From contig CACFTI010000001.1 in assembly GCA_902569115.1 (NCBI GenBank), forward strand, positions 1 through 64,000: DNA of 64,000 bases, read 5' to 3'. The stretch is from an uncultured Verrucomicrobiota bacterium. GTDB taxonomy: Bacteria; Verrucomicrobiota; Verrucomicrobiia; Opitutales; Seribacteraceae. The position numbers were made by a program, and so were the translations under genes. Positions 1 to 9,403 of the stretch are shown here, in pieces. How positions within the stretch are numbered: position 1 is the stretch's first letter; each line of letters begins with the position of its first letter. The notes under the pieces were generated by a model that did not search any database, was not told the DNA's origin, and was given only the letters and a program-made list of their open reading frames with translations.

Positions 1-881
1 ATGCCTTGCAAGTTTTTATTGGCATTTCCATCAGTCATAAAGTAGATCACATCCGGCTTCGGGTTCATGTAAAACGCCCACTCAAAGGAATTATCCCAAA
101 CGGTGCCGAAGGTTAATGGAGTAGATACGGCAGCTTCTTTTAGCTTTTTCTTATTTGAAGGTGTAACTGGCATCCACTTTGGTCTTTCAGGGGTATGACC
201 CTCTTTTGGTTTCCATCCACCACCATTTGACCCTTCCCAATTCTTGTGTAATGCGTTGGCATCCTGACCCGCAATCCATGTTGGCCCGGAAAAGAAAAGC
301 ACTGCTACTGAGCCAACTGCTGGAAGCTTGTCAATAGCCTTGCATAATTCGTATCGCATTACCTTATCTCTACCCCTCATGGAAGCCGAATAATCTATAA
401 TAAATAAGATTTTATTGGCCTGTGATTTCACACCCATAAAGTTAGAGGCAAAGGCTTTATTTAAAACTGACATATCTACATCAACTCGAACATTCCCGAC
501 ATCACCCATTGGGGTCAGAGCCATAGCTGGACTTAAATCTTTGGTCTCTATTTCAACAACTGGGGCAACAATATCAGAAATCGCCTGTGCCTGGAAAGTA
601 AAGGTTTGTGAAGGCTTGGCCTGCTTTTGTCGCTGCATCAGCCGGACTCGTTGTTCTTGTTTTTTTGGAGCAGAATTATTTGGGCCAGCATCGGAAAAGT
701 CAGAACTTGGTTCACCACCGGGAGCTACCCAAACTACTATATTCCAAAGCAGTGCAAAGAGACACACGACTGCGAAAAGAGAAATCAGCAAGCTGTTTAG
801 CAATCGATATTCGCGAAGGTATTTTGAAAATGGACTCTCTAAACTTGGAGTCTGAGAAATCTGTGGGCTAATCTCGCTCAT
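1..881 (-). CDS. von Willebrand factor type A domain protein, membrane-anchored (3' part outside window)
   Basis: Own translation of the minus strand from ATG at 881: MSEISPQISQTPSLESPFSKYLREYRLLNSLLISLFAVVCLFALLWNIVVW...KILFIIDYSASMRGRDKVMRYELCKAIDKLP; DxSxS MIDAS-like motif. Not in the ORF track because it is open at the edge. Confidence 0.8.
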   Translation of the reverse strand, partial: MSEISPQISQTPSLESPFSKYLREYRLLNSLLISLFAVVCLFALLWNIVVWVAPGGEPSSDFSDAGPNNSAPKKQEQRVRLMQRQKQAKPSQTFTFQAQAISDIVAPVVEIETKDLSPAMALTPMGDVGNVRVDVDMSVLNKAFASNFMGVKSQANKILFIIDYSASMRGRDKVMRYELCKAIDKLPAVGSVAVLFFSGPTWIAGQDANALHKNWEGSNGGGWKPKEGHTPERPKWMPVTPSNKKKLKEAAVSTPLTFGTVWDNSFEWAFYMNPKPDVIYFMTDGNANKNLQG

Positions 882-963
882 AATTCAATCTCAAACACAT
901 CTATAACTTTTTCGAGTAAAAAAACTACAGGCTGTTGACTGAAAATGAACTTGGTCTATACCC

Positions 964-2382
964 TTAAGCTAGGATCTCTTTGATTAAGTGCCCGTAAACT
1001 TCGGTCAGCCTCATGTCTCGACCACCAAACCTAAATGTGCTTTCAGTGTGTTCGATTCCTAAAAGATACAACATGGTCGCATGTAAATCATGAATTTCAT
1101 AACGATTCTCCACCGCCTTGTAGCCAAACTCATCTGTGGCACCCACAGTAACCCCTGGTTTGATACCTCCTCCGGCAAACCAGGTGGTAAATCCAAATGG
1201 GTTATGGTCCCGACCATTGGATCCTTGAGCAAACGGAGTCCGTCCAAATTCTCCAGTCCAGACAACCAAAGTTTCGTCCAACATACCCAACTTCCTTAAA
1301 TCACGTATCAGTGCTGCAATAGGTTGGTCAACCGACTTACAGTTTTTGCCGTGACCATCCACTAAGCCGCCGTGCTGATCCCACCGATCTCCGTTTCCTC
1401 CGGGACAGGTAAGTTCAATAAACCGAACACCACGCTCAACAAGTCTGCGGGCCAATAAACATTGCATACCAAAAGTTCGGGTATTTTTAAAATCAGAATC
1501 CATACCGTAGGATTTTTTTACGACTTCTGATTCTCCCGATAAATCCATTAGTTCAGGAACCGAGGTCTGCATTTGATAAGCAGTCTCATAATTTTGAATT
1601 GCGGCTTCAACTTGTGGGTCGTTTTCCATTTCCACCAATGAGGAATGATCCAGGTCTGACAGAAGAGAGAGTTTGTTCTTTTGTAAATCTGGTGATTTCT
1701 CCTTCGGCTTAATATTAGCTACCGGTTCGTTTTGCGGGAGAAAAACGGATCCCTGGTAACTTGCAGGAAGAAAACCGGAACCAAAGCAATCCAGCCCGCC
1801 AGGAGGAATCAATCCACCGTTTAGGACAACAAAGCCAGGCAAATTCTGATTCTCAGTTCCAAGGCCATAACCAAACCATGCACCCATACTTGGTCGACCC
1901 TGAAAACCACTACCTGTATGAAGAAAATAATTAGCAGATGTATGCTCAGAGAAATTGGATGTCATTGATTTAACCATCGAAATTTCATCAATCACATCAT
2001 CCTGAGCAATATGAGGAAAAAGATCAGAAACCCACTGACCGCTCTCCCCTCTCTGCTTGAACTCCCAGGGGCTTTTTAAGATTTTACCTATGTTATCAAA
2101 CTGAGTTGGTGCAAGTTTACCAATTACCTCGCGAGGGTCTTTCCCATTATATTTTTCAAGTGCAGGTTTGTAATCAAAAATATCCACATGAGAAGGGCCT
2201 CCATCCATGTATAAAAATATCACATTTTTCGCACGGGGGGTGAAGTGAGGTTGCTTGGCTGCTAGGGGGGATGCTGAAGCCTCTTTTGACAATGCCGAAA
2301 AAGCAAGTCCGCCAAATCCCATTGCACAGGATTGAAGCATCGACCGACGAGAGAGTGGAGTGGAGAAATTTTTACAATGCAT
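964..2382 (-). CDS. DUF1501 domain-containing protein with Tat signal
   Basis: SRRSMLQSCAMGFGGLAFS Tat-like signal; FLYMDGGPSHVDIFDYKP, WTGEFGRTPFAQGSNGRDHNPFGFTTWFAGGG typical of DUF1501. Confidence 0.9.
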   Translation of the reverse strand: MHCKNFSTPLSRRSMLQSCAMGFGGLAFSALSKEASASPLAAKQPHFTPRAKNVIFLYMDGGPSHVDIFDYKPALEKYNGKDPREVIGKLAPTQFDNIGKILKSPWEFKQRGESGQWVSDLFPHIAQDDVIDEISMVKSMTSNFSEHTSANYFLHTGSGFQGRPSMGAWFGYGLGTENQNLPGFVVLNGGLIPPGGLDCFGSGFLPASYQGSVFLPQNEPVANIKPKEKSPDLQKNKLSLLSDLDHSSLVEMENDPQVEAAIQNYETAYQMQTSVPELMDLSGESEVVKKSYGMDSDFKNTRTFGMQCLLARRLVERGVRFIELTCPGGNGDRWDQHGGLVDGHGKNCKSVDQPIAALIRDLRKLGMLDETLVVWTGEFGRTPFAQGSNGRDHNPFGFTTWFAGGGIKPGVTVGATDEFGYKAVENRYEIHDLHATMLYLLGIEHTESTFRFGGRDMRLTEVYGHLIKEILA

Positions 2383-2390
2383 AACAGTAT

Positions 2391-5300
2391 TTAGTTAAGG
2401 AAAAGAAAGCTTTTAGAGTTTACCAATACATGGGCCAAATCCGACCAGACTTGCTCACTCATACCCCCATGAGCTTTTGACTGAGTGCTTAGAAAAGAGA
2501 GAAGCTTTTGCTGCACATCACTGCCAGGCAACTTCCCCGTTATGGTTTCATAAAGAGTATTCAAGGCTTCTGTTTGGGTTTTTTGAGCGTTTACCGTATT
2601 CCTCCCCATTAGCTTACATTGACCAATGATGAATGGATCATTCAAGAGAGCCAGTGATTGTGCCGGTACATTGGAGACTGATCTTCTACCCTTGGTGCCA
2701 AAGGGAGCAGGTTGATCAAACGCGAGCATAAAAGGGGACAAAAAGTTTCGGTAAACTGAACCATAAATGCTTCGCCGGCCAGCACCATCAAGCGGTCCGT
2801 TTTTCTTTCCGCCCCTACCAGTCATGAACGCAGTTTTATAGATGGGAACCGAAGGACCAAAAAGTTTTTTATCAATGCGGCCGGAGAATGACAAAATTGA
2901 ATCTCGAATGGCTTCTGCCTGCAAGCGACGAATAGGCATTTTATGAAGTAAAATATTTTGAGGATCCGCAAGGGTAACCTTTTGCTGTTCGTTTGCAGGA
3001 TTGAGTGTACTGGATTGCCGATAAGTTTGAGAAAGGACAATTTTACGAATCAAACTCTTAATCGACCAATTATTTTCACGGAAATCTGTGGCCAACCAAT
3101 CGAGGAGTTTTGGATGACTTGGTTCCTGTCCCATCGGACCAAAATCATCAGGGGTTGGCACAAGTCCTCGCCCAAAAAACTGCAGCCATATCCGATTTGC
3201 CATGACCCGAGAGACAAGAGGATTATCCGCAGAGATTAATTGCTTGGCCAAATCCAACCGCGAGCCTGACTGTCCGCCAAGCGCGGTCAGGTTCCGACCT
3301 TCCACGGATGCCCCCAGGTTATGGGGGCTACCTCGAACGTAAACATTGCCAGAAAACCTGCTCCCCTCACCCATTGCTAAAACATAACGCTCACGGGGAG
3401 TTTTGGAATCAGCAGCTTGGGCCTTACGCACTATTTCATCAAGTCCCGACTGATTCTTGAAGGGTATAAGACCCTCACTGTAGAGATAATTGAAAAAGGA
3501 GTACTCATCCGTTGAAAATTCTCCAGCCTCTATTCTGTTAAATGAGTTTTCCAGAAAGGCATCCAAATATTGCGGAAGATTACTTTCATTGACCTCGTCA
3601 TCATTGAGGATGAGAGCGAACTTTGAATTAGGCGTTTGTCCAATCCCGGAATCGGCAAACCTTACTTGGTCTATTTCGATGAAAGAATCTGTACCTCGAT
3701 CGATAAATTCAAGGTAGGCCCAATGGCCTTTATACTTCCGGGGTGATAAAGTAAACCATTTGAAATCATCTCCAGAGTTCGCCTCCTTAATGGAGGTTCC
3801 TCCAAAAAGTAAACCGGAATATTTCACCATATGGTAATTATCGATAACTAAACGAACAAATGTCTTGTTTGACTTTGCCTTGATCAACACATGGTCATGA
3901 TCAATTTTGAAATGGGGGGATCGTAAATTTCCTACCCGCCTGTTTCCTAAAATATTAGAGGAAAGCACATTAAGATCAGGTAGAAACGATGAACTATTTA
4001 ATGAAAGCAACTGATGACCTCTTGGCTTGAAGGCTTCACCTGTTATTTTCCAACCGGCAGGTATTTGCGATGAAGAGAAATTTGCGAAAGAGTGACTATT
4101 TTTAATAAAATTCTCTTCCGCTTTAACGAGTCCAATGTGCGAACTTTTCGCACTTTTTAATTTTCGTGACAATGCTCGAAGATTATCGATTTTATTGAAG
4201 TGCATGCACCAGGATCGTAGGGTGTGAGCATTGAAGTTATTAGCCTGAGCATAGCTTTGAATTACTGAGAATGGAGGAACAGGCTTCTCGGGCTTCTCGT
4301 TGAAAGGCAGTTCGGAAAATTCAAATTGATCTGCATGCACATGTGCCCACCTACCGGTAGCATTATCAACTATTCGAATCTCAACCTCCTTTTCGTAGTA
4401 GTCCTCTAAGTCCCAGCTTTTCTGAACAAGCTTGTCACTATTTTCCCCACGGGACACGAGCACTTTTTCTCCCTCAGCCCAAAGCTCTACACCAACTTCA
4501 ACAAACCGGCCGCCACCGACTAGAAAATTGAGGAAACGGTGCTTTATCTTAATGGTTGGGGATATTAGTGACCCATTTGATTTCTTAGGGTCTTTACTGT
4601 AAGAAGATGCCCAACCCGATCCCAAATACCCCGTCACTGATAGAAATTCTTTTGAACTCTTTAAATTAGTATTTGCGAATGCCTTTCCCTTGATTTTCCA
4701 ATCACCAAACCCGTTTTCAAAATCTATTAAGGTATCTCCAGTTTGATTAGAGTCTTCACGGGTGTCGGTATAAACGGATTTGGTTAGATGCGAAGCAGCT
4801 TCCCAGTATTTGCTGAGAGGAACGGATGAATAGGCACTCTCATTACTAGTGGAAACCGAGGAAAAAGCTGATCGGCACAAAGCTTCTATTTCTTCAGCAA
4901 TCTCTTTCCTCTTACCTCCGGCATCCAAAGGATACTCCTGTCTTGTACTACCCTGCATGTAAGAAGCTAAGGAATAATAATCTTTCTCAGAAATCGCATC
5001 AAACTTGTGGTCATGGCACCGAGCACAGCCGATGGTAAGCCCGAGAAAGGTTTTTCCAAAAACATCCAGTTGATTTTCCATGCGGTCCGCATTGTCCACT
5101 TTTGGGTCGGTCGGAGCATGAACTGCCTCATGAAAATACCAAAAACCTGTCCCGATGATTGATTCATTGAATTTCTCCTCTTCATTTAGTCTAGGAGGGC
5201 TTATTAAATCTCCAGCAACATGCTCTACAAGAAATTGATCGTACGGAACATCCTGATTAAAAGCTCGGATTAGATAATCGCGGTATTCATGGGGATGCTC

Positions 5301-6101
5301 CAAAGGATAATCGAATTCATGTCCGCAAGTTTCCGCATACCTGACTAGGTCCATCCAATGCCTAGCCCATTTTTCTCCATAGTGAGGAGATTCAAGTAGA
5401 CGAGCCACCACGGTTTGATAAGAATTCTCTGAATTATCCGATAAAAAATTTTCGATTTCTGGTAAGGTCGGTGGAAGCCCTGTCAGGTCAAAGGTCACTC
5501 GTCTTAGCCAGGTTCTTTTATCCGCAGACTTCGACGGCAACAGACCTGCGTGAGCAAGTTTTTCACGAATCAACTGATCAATTGGATGTAGATTTTGGGT
5601 CGATTCGGAAACTGGAATGGTTGGAGAGGTGATTGGTTGCCAAGACCAATGTTCTTTTTTCCTCTTAGCTAAATTAAACGATGATCTTTCTGCTTTGGAA
5701 GAAAAACTGGGGGCCGGCTCTTCAGGCCAAACCGCTCCTTCATTAATCCACTTTTCAAGATCAGAAATTACATTCTGAGGAAGTTTTCCTTTCGGTGGCA
5801 TATGAAAGTCAGGATCTTGGTAATGAATTGCTTCAACAAGCAAGGAGTTGGTTGAATCTCCCACGGTTAAAGCGGGTCCAGAGTCACCTCCTTTTAGTAT
5901 CACTTCAATATGATCTAATCTTAGCCCTCCTTTTGTTTTTCCGCTTTGTGCACTGTGACATTCATAGCATTTCTCGGCTAGAACCGGTCTGATCTTCGAT
6001 TCGAAGTACTCCAATTTTTCATCAACTGCGAACCCTAGCAAGGGGAGAGCAAAAAGGAATACAAACTGCGGTTTCATTAAGGGCATTTGAATTAAAGACA
6101 T
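2391..6101 (-). CDS. PSCyt1/DUF1549/DUF1553 protein with two tandem beta-sandwich-like inserts
   Basis: CYECHSAQSGKTKGGLRLD (CxxCH) and CARCHDHKFDAIS motifs; C-terminal NPLVSRVMANRIWLQFFGRGLV...DDFGPMGQEPSHPKLLDWLA typical of DUF1553. Confidence 0.9.
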   Translation of the reverse strand: MSLIQMPLMKPQFVFLFALPLLGFAVDEKLEYFESKIRPVLAEKCYECHSAQSGKTKGGLRLDHIEVILKGGDSGPALTVGDSTNSLLVEAIHYQDPDFHMPPKGKLPQNVISDLEKWINEGAVWPEEPAPSFSSKAERSSFNLAKRKKEHWSWQPITSPTIPVSESTQNLHPIDQLIREKLAHAGLLPSKSADKRTWLRRVTFDLTGLPPTLPEIENFLSDNSENSYQTVVARLLESPHYGEKWARHWMDLVRYAETCGHEFDYPLEHPHEYRDYLIRAFNQDVPYDQFLVEHVAGDLISPPRLNEEEKFNESIIGTGFWYFHEAVHAPTDPKVDNADRMENQLDVFGKTFLGLTIGCARCHDHKFDAISEKDYYSLASYMQGSTRQEYPLDAGGKRKEIAEEIEALCRSAFSSVSTSNESAYSSVPLSKYWEAASHLTKSVYTDTREDSNQTGDTLIDFENGFGDWKIKGKAFANTNLKSSKEFLSVTGYLGSGWASSYSKDPKKSNGSLISPTIKIKHRFLNFLVGGGRFVEVGVELWAEGEKVLVSRGENSDKLVQKSWDLEDYYEKEVEIRIVDNATGRWAHVHADQFEFSELPFNEKPEKPVPPFSVIQSYAQANNFNAHTLRSWCMHFNKIDNLRALSRKLKSAKSSHIGLVKAEENFIKNSHSFANFSSSQIPAGWKITGEAFKPRGHQLLSLNSSSFLPDLNVLSSNILGNRRVGNLRSPHFKIDHDHVLIKAKSNKTFVRLVIDNYHMVKYSGLLFGGTSIKEANSGDDFKWFTLSPRKYKGHWAYLEFIDRGTDSFIEIDQVRFADSGIGQTPNSKFALILNDDEVNESNLPQYLDAFLENSFNRIEAGEFSTDEYSFFNYLYSEGLIPFKNQSGLDEIVRKAQAADSKTPRERYVLAMGEGSRFSGNVYVRGSPHNLGASVEGRNLTALGGQSGSRLDLAKQLISADNPLVSRVMANRIWLQFFGRGLVPTPDDFGPMGQEPSHPKLLDWLATDFRENNWSIKSLIRKIVLSQTYRQSSTLNPANEQQKVTLADPQNILLHKMPIRRLQAEAIRDSILSFSGRIDKKLFGPSVPIYKTAFMTGRGGKKNGPLDGAGRRSIYGSVYRNFLSPFMLAFDQPAPFGTKGRRSVSNVPAQSLALLNDPFIIGQCKLMGRNTVNAQKTQTEALNTLYETITGKLPGSDVQQKLLSFLSTQSKAHGGMSEQVWSDLAHVLVNSKSFLFLN

Positions 6102-6330
6102 AATTACTTTCTAAAAGAAAGTTGTGTCAATAAACGGATGATAAAATAGAGAAAAATATTTTTTGAGGCATGACTAAAAATGATTTTTGTGGAAGCATAA
6201 AATAGGCCTAAATTTCTATTCGAAAAATACTTAGATTACAAACATTGTTCTCTCTATAATAGGCTAAGAGCCTCTTTTTATGAATACATATCCTTGACTT
6301 AGGCATATCTTTTATTGACCTTACTCGAAA

Positions 6331-7206
6331 ATGGAAACAGAAAACGAACATTTTTCGAATCAGGTAAAAGATGCCCGGCAGGTATTTATGGGGTTCCCCA
6401 GTGAAAAATTAAGCCAACCTTCCGTAGTCAGCGTGGGTTTTGAGAAATGCCTGCCCGATTTCAAAATCGAGCGTGAATCTTACCCGCAAATTGGTAAAAG
6501 TAATCCCAACAATCACTTCACGACGATTGAATTCATCACTGCTGGTACTGGAGAACTTAAATTTAGCGATTCCAGTTTTCAATTATCAGCAGGAAGCATC
6601 TTTTCTTATAAAATCGGGACTTACCATAGGATTACAAGTTCAAGCGGTGACCCCATGGTAAAATATTTCATAGTGCTTGCCCACTCCCCAACTTTTAAAA
6701 TTAACACCCTTACCGAAAATAAAACTAATTTTAACCGGATTTCTCACCATGTTGAAATCATAGAACTTTTTGAACTCATTTTGGGCAATGCCAATTCAGG
6801 AACAACGAACGGAATATTAATTTGTAATCTCCTGGCTCATTCACTTGCTCTTAAAATCAGTGAATTGACTCACTCCTCGGAGGAAAAACAGGCTCGCTCC
6901 TGGGATACTTACAACCGGATACTTTTATATCTGCGGAAAAACTATTTTCGAATTAAAACAATCGAAGAATTAGCTTCTGAAGTAAATGTAGACCCGGCCT
7001 ATTTATCGAGGGTTTTTCGCCGTTTTCACAACGAAACCCCCTACAGATTCCTGATTCGTTTAAAAATGGGACATGCCGCATCACTTCTTCTTTCATCAAG
7101 GAGACTTGTGAAAGACATTGCCTTTGAATTAGGTTTTGAAAATCCCTTTCATTTTTCCAGAACCTTCAAATCAGTCTATGGGGTATCCCCCGAAAATTTT
7201 ATTTAG
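6331..7206 (+). CDS. AraC family transcriptional regulator
   Basis: C-terminal double HTH: IEELASEVNVDPAYLSRVFRRFHNETPYRFLIRLKMGHAASLLLSS...DIAFELGFENPFHFSRTFKSVYGVSP. In-frame ATG at 6388 has a better Shine-Dalgarno (GGCAGGT) and may be the true start. Confidence 0.92.
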   Translation: METENEHFSNQVKDARQVFMGFPSEKLSQPSVVSVGFEKCLPDFKIERESYPQIGKSNPNNHFTTIEFITAGTGELKFSDSSFQLSAGSIFSYKIGTYHRITSSSGDPMVKYFIVLAHSPTFKINTLTENKTNFNRISHHVEIIELFELILGNANSGTTNGILICNLLAHSLALKISELTHSSEEKQARSWDTYNRILLYLRKNYFRIKTIEELASEVNVDPAYLSRVFRRFHNETPYRFLIRLKMGHAASLLLSSRRLVKDIAFELGFENPFHFSRTFKSVYGVSPENFI

Positions 7207-7232
7207 TTCACTACTATTTGCTTATCTTTTAC

Positions 7233-7514
7233 ATGAATCAAAAAATCATCATTAATTACTGCCCCGGATGCCGTTGGCTACTAAGATCGAGTTGGATGGC
7301 TCAAGAGATCCTCACAACTTTTGAAAATGAAGTTGATGAAGTCTCACTTCGACCATTCAGGGAAAAAAGCGGGACTTTTCAAATTCTCTGCAATGATGAA
7401 CTAATTTGGTGCAGAGTCCGCGATAGTGGTTTTCCTGAAATCAAAGAATTAAAACAAAGAATTAGGAATCATGTGTCCCCAGAAAAGAAGCTCGGACACC
7501 TTGACCGCGAATAG
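7233..7514 (+). CDS. SelT/SelW/SelH (Rdx) family protein
   Basis: Short protein MNQKIIINYCPGCRWLLRSSWMAQEILTTF with CxxC near the N-terminus; ORF track start 7218, family-like start 7233. Confidence 0.75.
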   Translation: MNQKIIINYCPGCRWLLRSSWMAQEILTTFENEVDEVSLRPFREKSGTFQILCNDELIWCRVRDSGFPEIKELKQRIRNHVSPEKKLGHLDRE

Positions 7515-9345
7515 ATTTTTTGGTCTGTTTTTCCTCTTCTTCCGCCTTTTCTCTAGCCGAGATGATTCTTTGCTTCCCGGATTCTCCAAAGTACTGCAGA
7601 AGCTGCCTATCTTCCATATTTCGTATATCAACAACGATCAACCCATCAAGTGCATTACTAAAATCAGGATCTATCGCGAAACCGACGAATGATCCTCGCA
7701 ATTTCAAATAATGCTTAACCAGAACCGGAACTCCCTTTCCATCAGGCTCAACTCCTGAAATTACGGCTGATATGTCGTCGAGGGTTCTTCCTTCTTGCTT
7801 TACCCAATTAGCCAACGCAGGACTAAGTTGTTTAAGTTTGAAGGGATTTTTCGCTTTAGTCCGACGAGCAATTTCAGCAGACCATCGGTTTGTCCTCAAA
7901 AAGCGTACCAGAAGATTTCTTGATAAGTTGGTATAATCTGCGGAAATACTTACCGGCCCATAAAGTACGAAATGATCCGGATGTCGGTTCATGAACTCAC
8001 CGATTGCTTTCCATATCAGACCAAGAAGGGAATATCTTCTTTGATACTCTTCAGTTATGAAAGAGCGACCCACTTCAATCGACTTTCCAAGGGATGAATA
8101 AAAGCCTCTTTTAAGAGAAAATTCTGACGCAGCATACATTCCGGATTTTCCCTTTTGCCCAATAATTTCTTCCGTAACTCCTAGACGATATCCACCTGCA
8201 ATTTTTTGGTTTTGAGAATCCCATGCAAAGATTTGGTGATACCATTCATCATAGCGATCACTATCCAAAGGATAACCTGTACCCTCTCCTGCCTTTCGAA
8301 ATGTTTTCTCTCTCAAACGAGCAATTTCTCTCATTACAGAAGGTGCCTGAGATGCTAAACAGCCGTAAATTTTAAAATCTCCCTTTGCTGCAAGCAAACT
8401 TGATGCTGGCAAAGCTGCAACCTCACTTTGTAGCATTTCCTTATTTACAGGCAGCACCAATGGTTCGTGAGATTTGTTTTTTCTACCTAAGAAAAATTTT
8501 GGGAAAGAGGAAACCGGAGAGCTTTCATTTTTAAGAGCCTCTACGCAAACTCGAAGATAATCTGTTGCATCCGATACATTTTGGAATGAACAGATTTTTT
8601 GAGGTGAGATCGGTTCTCCTATCCTCATTTTTAAATCCTTACCTCTTTTGTTTACTAATTCTCTAGCGAGCATTAGTGTTCTTAATCTTGGGTGAATCAG
8701 ACCCAATGTTTGAAAGAGCCAACCATTTTTCCCCTTAAAGCATACGGGAAGAACGGTTGCGTTATTCCTCCGAGCCAAGGAGGTTGGGTGGTCTGACCAT
8801 GAGGAATCGATAATCTTTCGAGTAGGTAAATGCAGAGAGGAAACCTCGCCCGCAGGAAAAATACCCAAGCAATTCCCATCCCGAAGAAAGCGGGAACATT
8901 CAACCATCGACTTAAGGTTTTTTGATTTAGCTGATTCACCGCCTAAGATATCGACTTGAAAAAGCCACGGAGTCATCGCATTAAACACGCCAAGTTCCTG
9001 ATTTACTAAAAGTTTAAAGTCTGGCCTCGTTTTTGAAAGCAATGACCCAAGTGCCAAACCATCGATTCCCCCAAATGGATGATTGGCTACTACCAGCAAC
9101 GGACCATCACGAGGAATCTTAGCTAAATCTTCGGGCAAAACTTCCATTTGTACATCTAACTTTCTAAGCACTGCTTCAAAGAAAGTTATCTTCTTTTTTT
9201 CGATAATATAATTTACCGCATTCCGATACAATTTATTGATTGCGGTAAAACCCAACAAATAATCCAATAAATTACATAGAAATTTAGGAACAAATTTTAT
9301 TCCTAATCGAGACTTGATAGAGGCAAAGGATAAACAGGTATCCAT
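7462..9345 (-). CDS. Bifunctional lysophospholipid acyltransferase / GNAT acyltransferase fusion, OlsF-like
   Basis: N-terminal PlsC-type VVANHPFGGIDGLALGSLL...FPAGEVSS; C-terminal hemolysin/OlsB-like acyltransferase (REKTFRKAGEGTGYPLDSDRYDEWYHQIFAWDSQNQKIAGGYRLG...EVGRSFI). Confidence 0.65.
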   Translation of the reverse strand: MDTCLSFASIKSRLGIKFVPKFLCNLLDYLLGFTAINKLYRNAVNYIIEKKKITFFEAVLRKLDVQMEVLPEDLAKIPRDGPLLVVANHPFGGIDGLALGSLLSKTRPDFKLLVNQELGVFNAMTPWLFQVDILGGESAKSKNLKSMVECSRFLRDGNCLGIFPAGEVSSLHLPTRKIIDSSWSDHPTSLARRNNATVLPVCFKGKNGWLFQTLGLIHPRLRTLMLARELVNKRGKDLKMRIGEPISPQKICSFQNVSDATDYLRVCVEALKNESSPVSSFPKFFLGRKNKSHEPLVLPVNKEMLQSEVAALPASSLLAAKGDFKIYGCLASQAPSVMREIARLREKTFRKAGEGTGYPLDSDRYDEWYHQIFAWDSQNQKIAGGYRLGVTEEIIGQKGKSGMYAASEFSLKRGFYSSLGKSIEVGRSFITEEYQRRYSLLGLIWKAIGEFMNRHPDHFVLYGPVSISADYTNLSRNLLVRFLRTNRWSAEIARRTKAKNPFKLKQLSPALANWVKQEGRTLDDISAVISGVEPDGKGVPVLVKHYLKLRGSFVGFAIDPDFSNALDGLIVVDIRNMEDRQLLQYFGESGKQRIISAREKAEEEEKQTKKSIRGQGVRASFLGTHDS

Positions 9346-9403
9346 TCAAAACCTATATGAGAATAATTCCTTTAATCCATTACATTTCTGCAACAAATTT
9401 GAA

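Noticed and set aside
415-871. Plus-strand ORFs of 146 and 87 aa
   Set aside because: Antisense to the vWA protein that reads through on minus.
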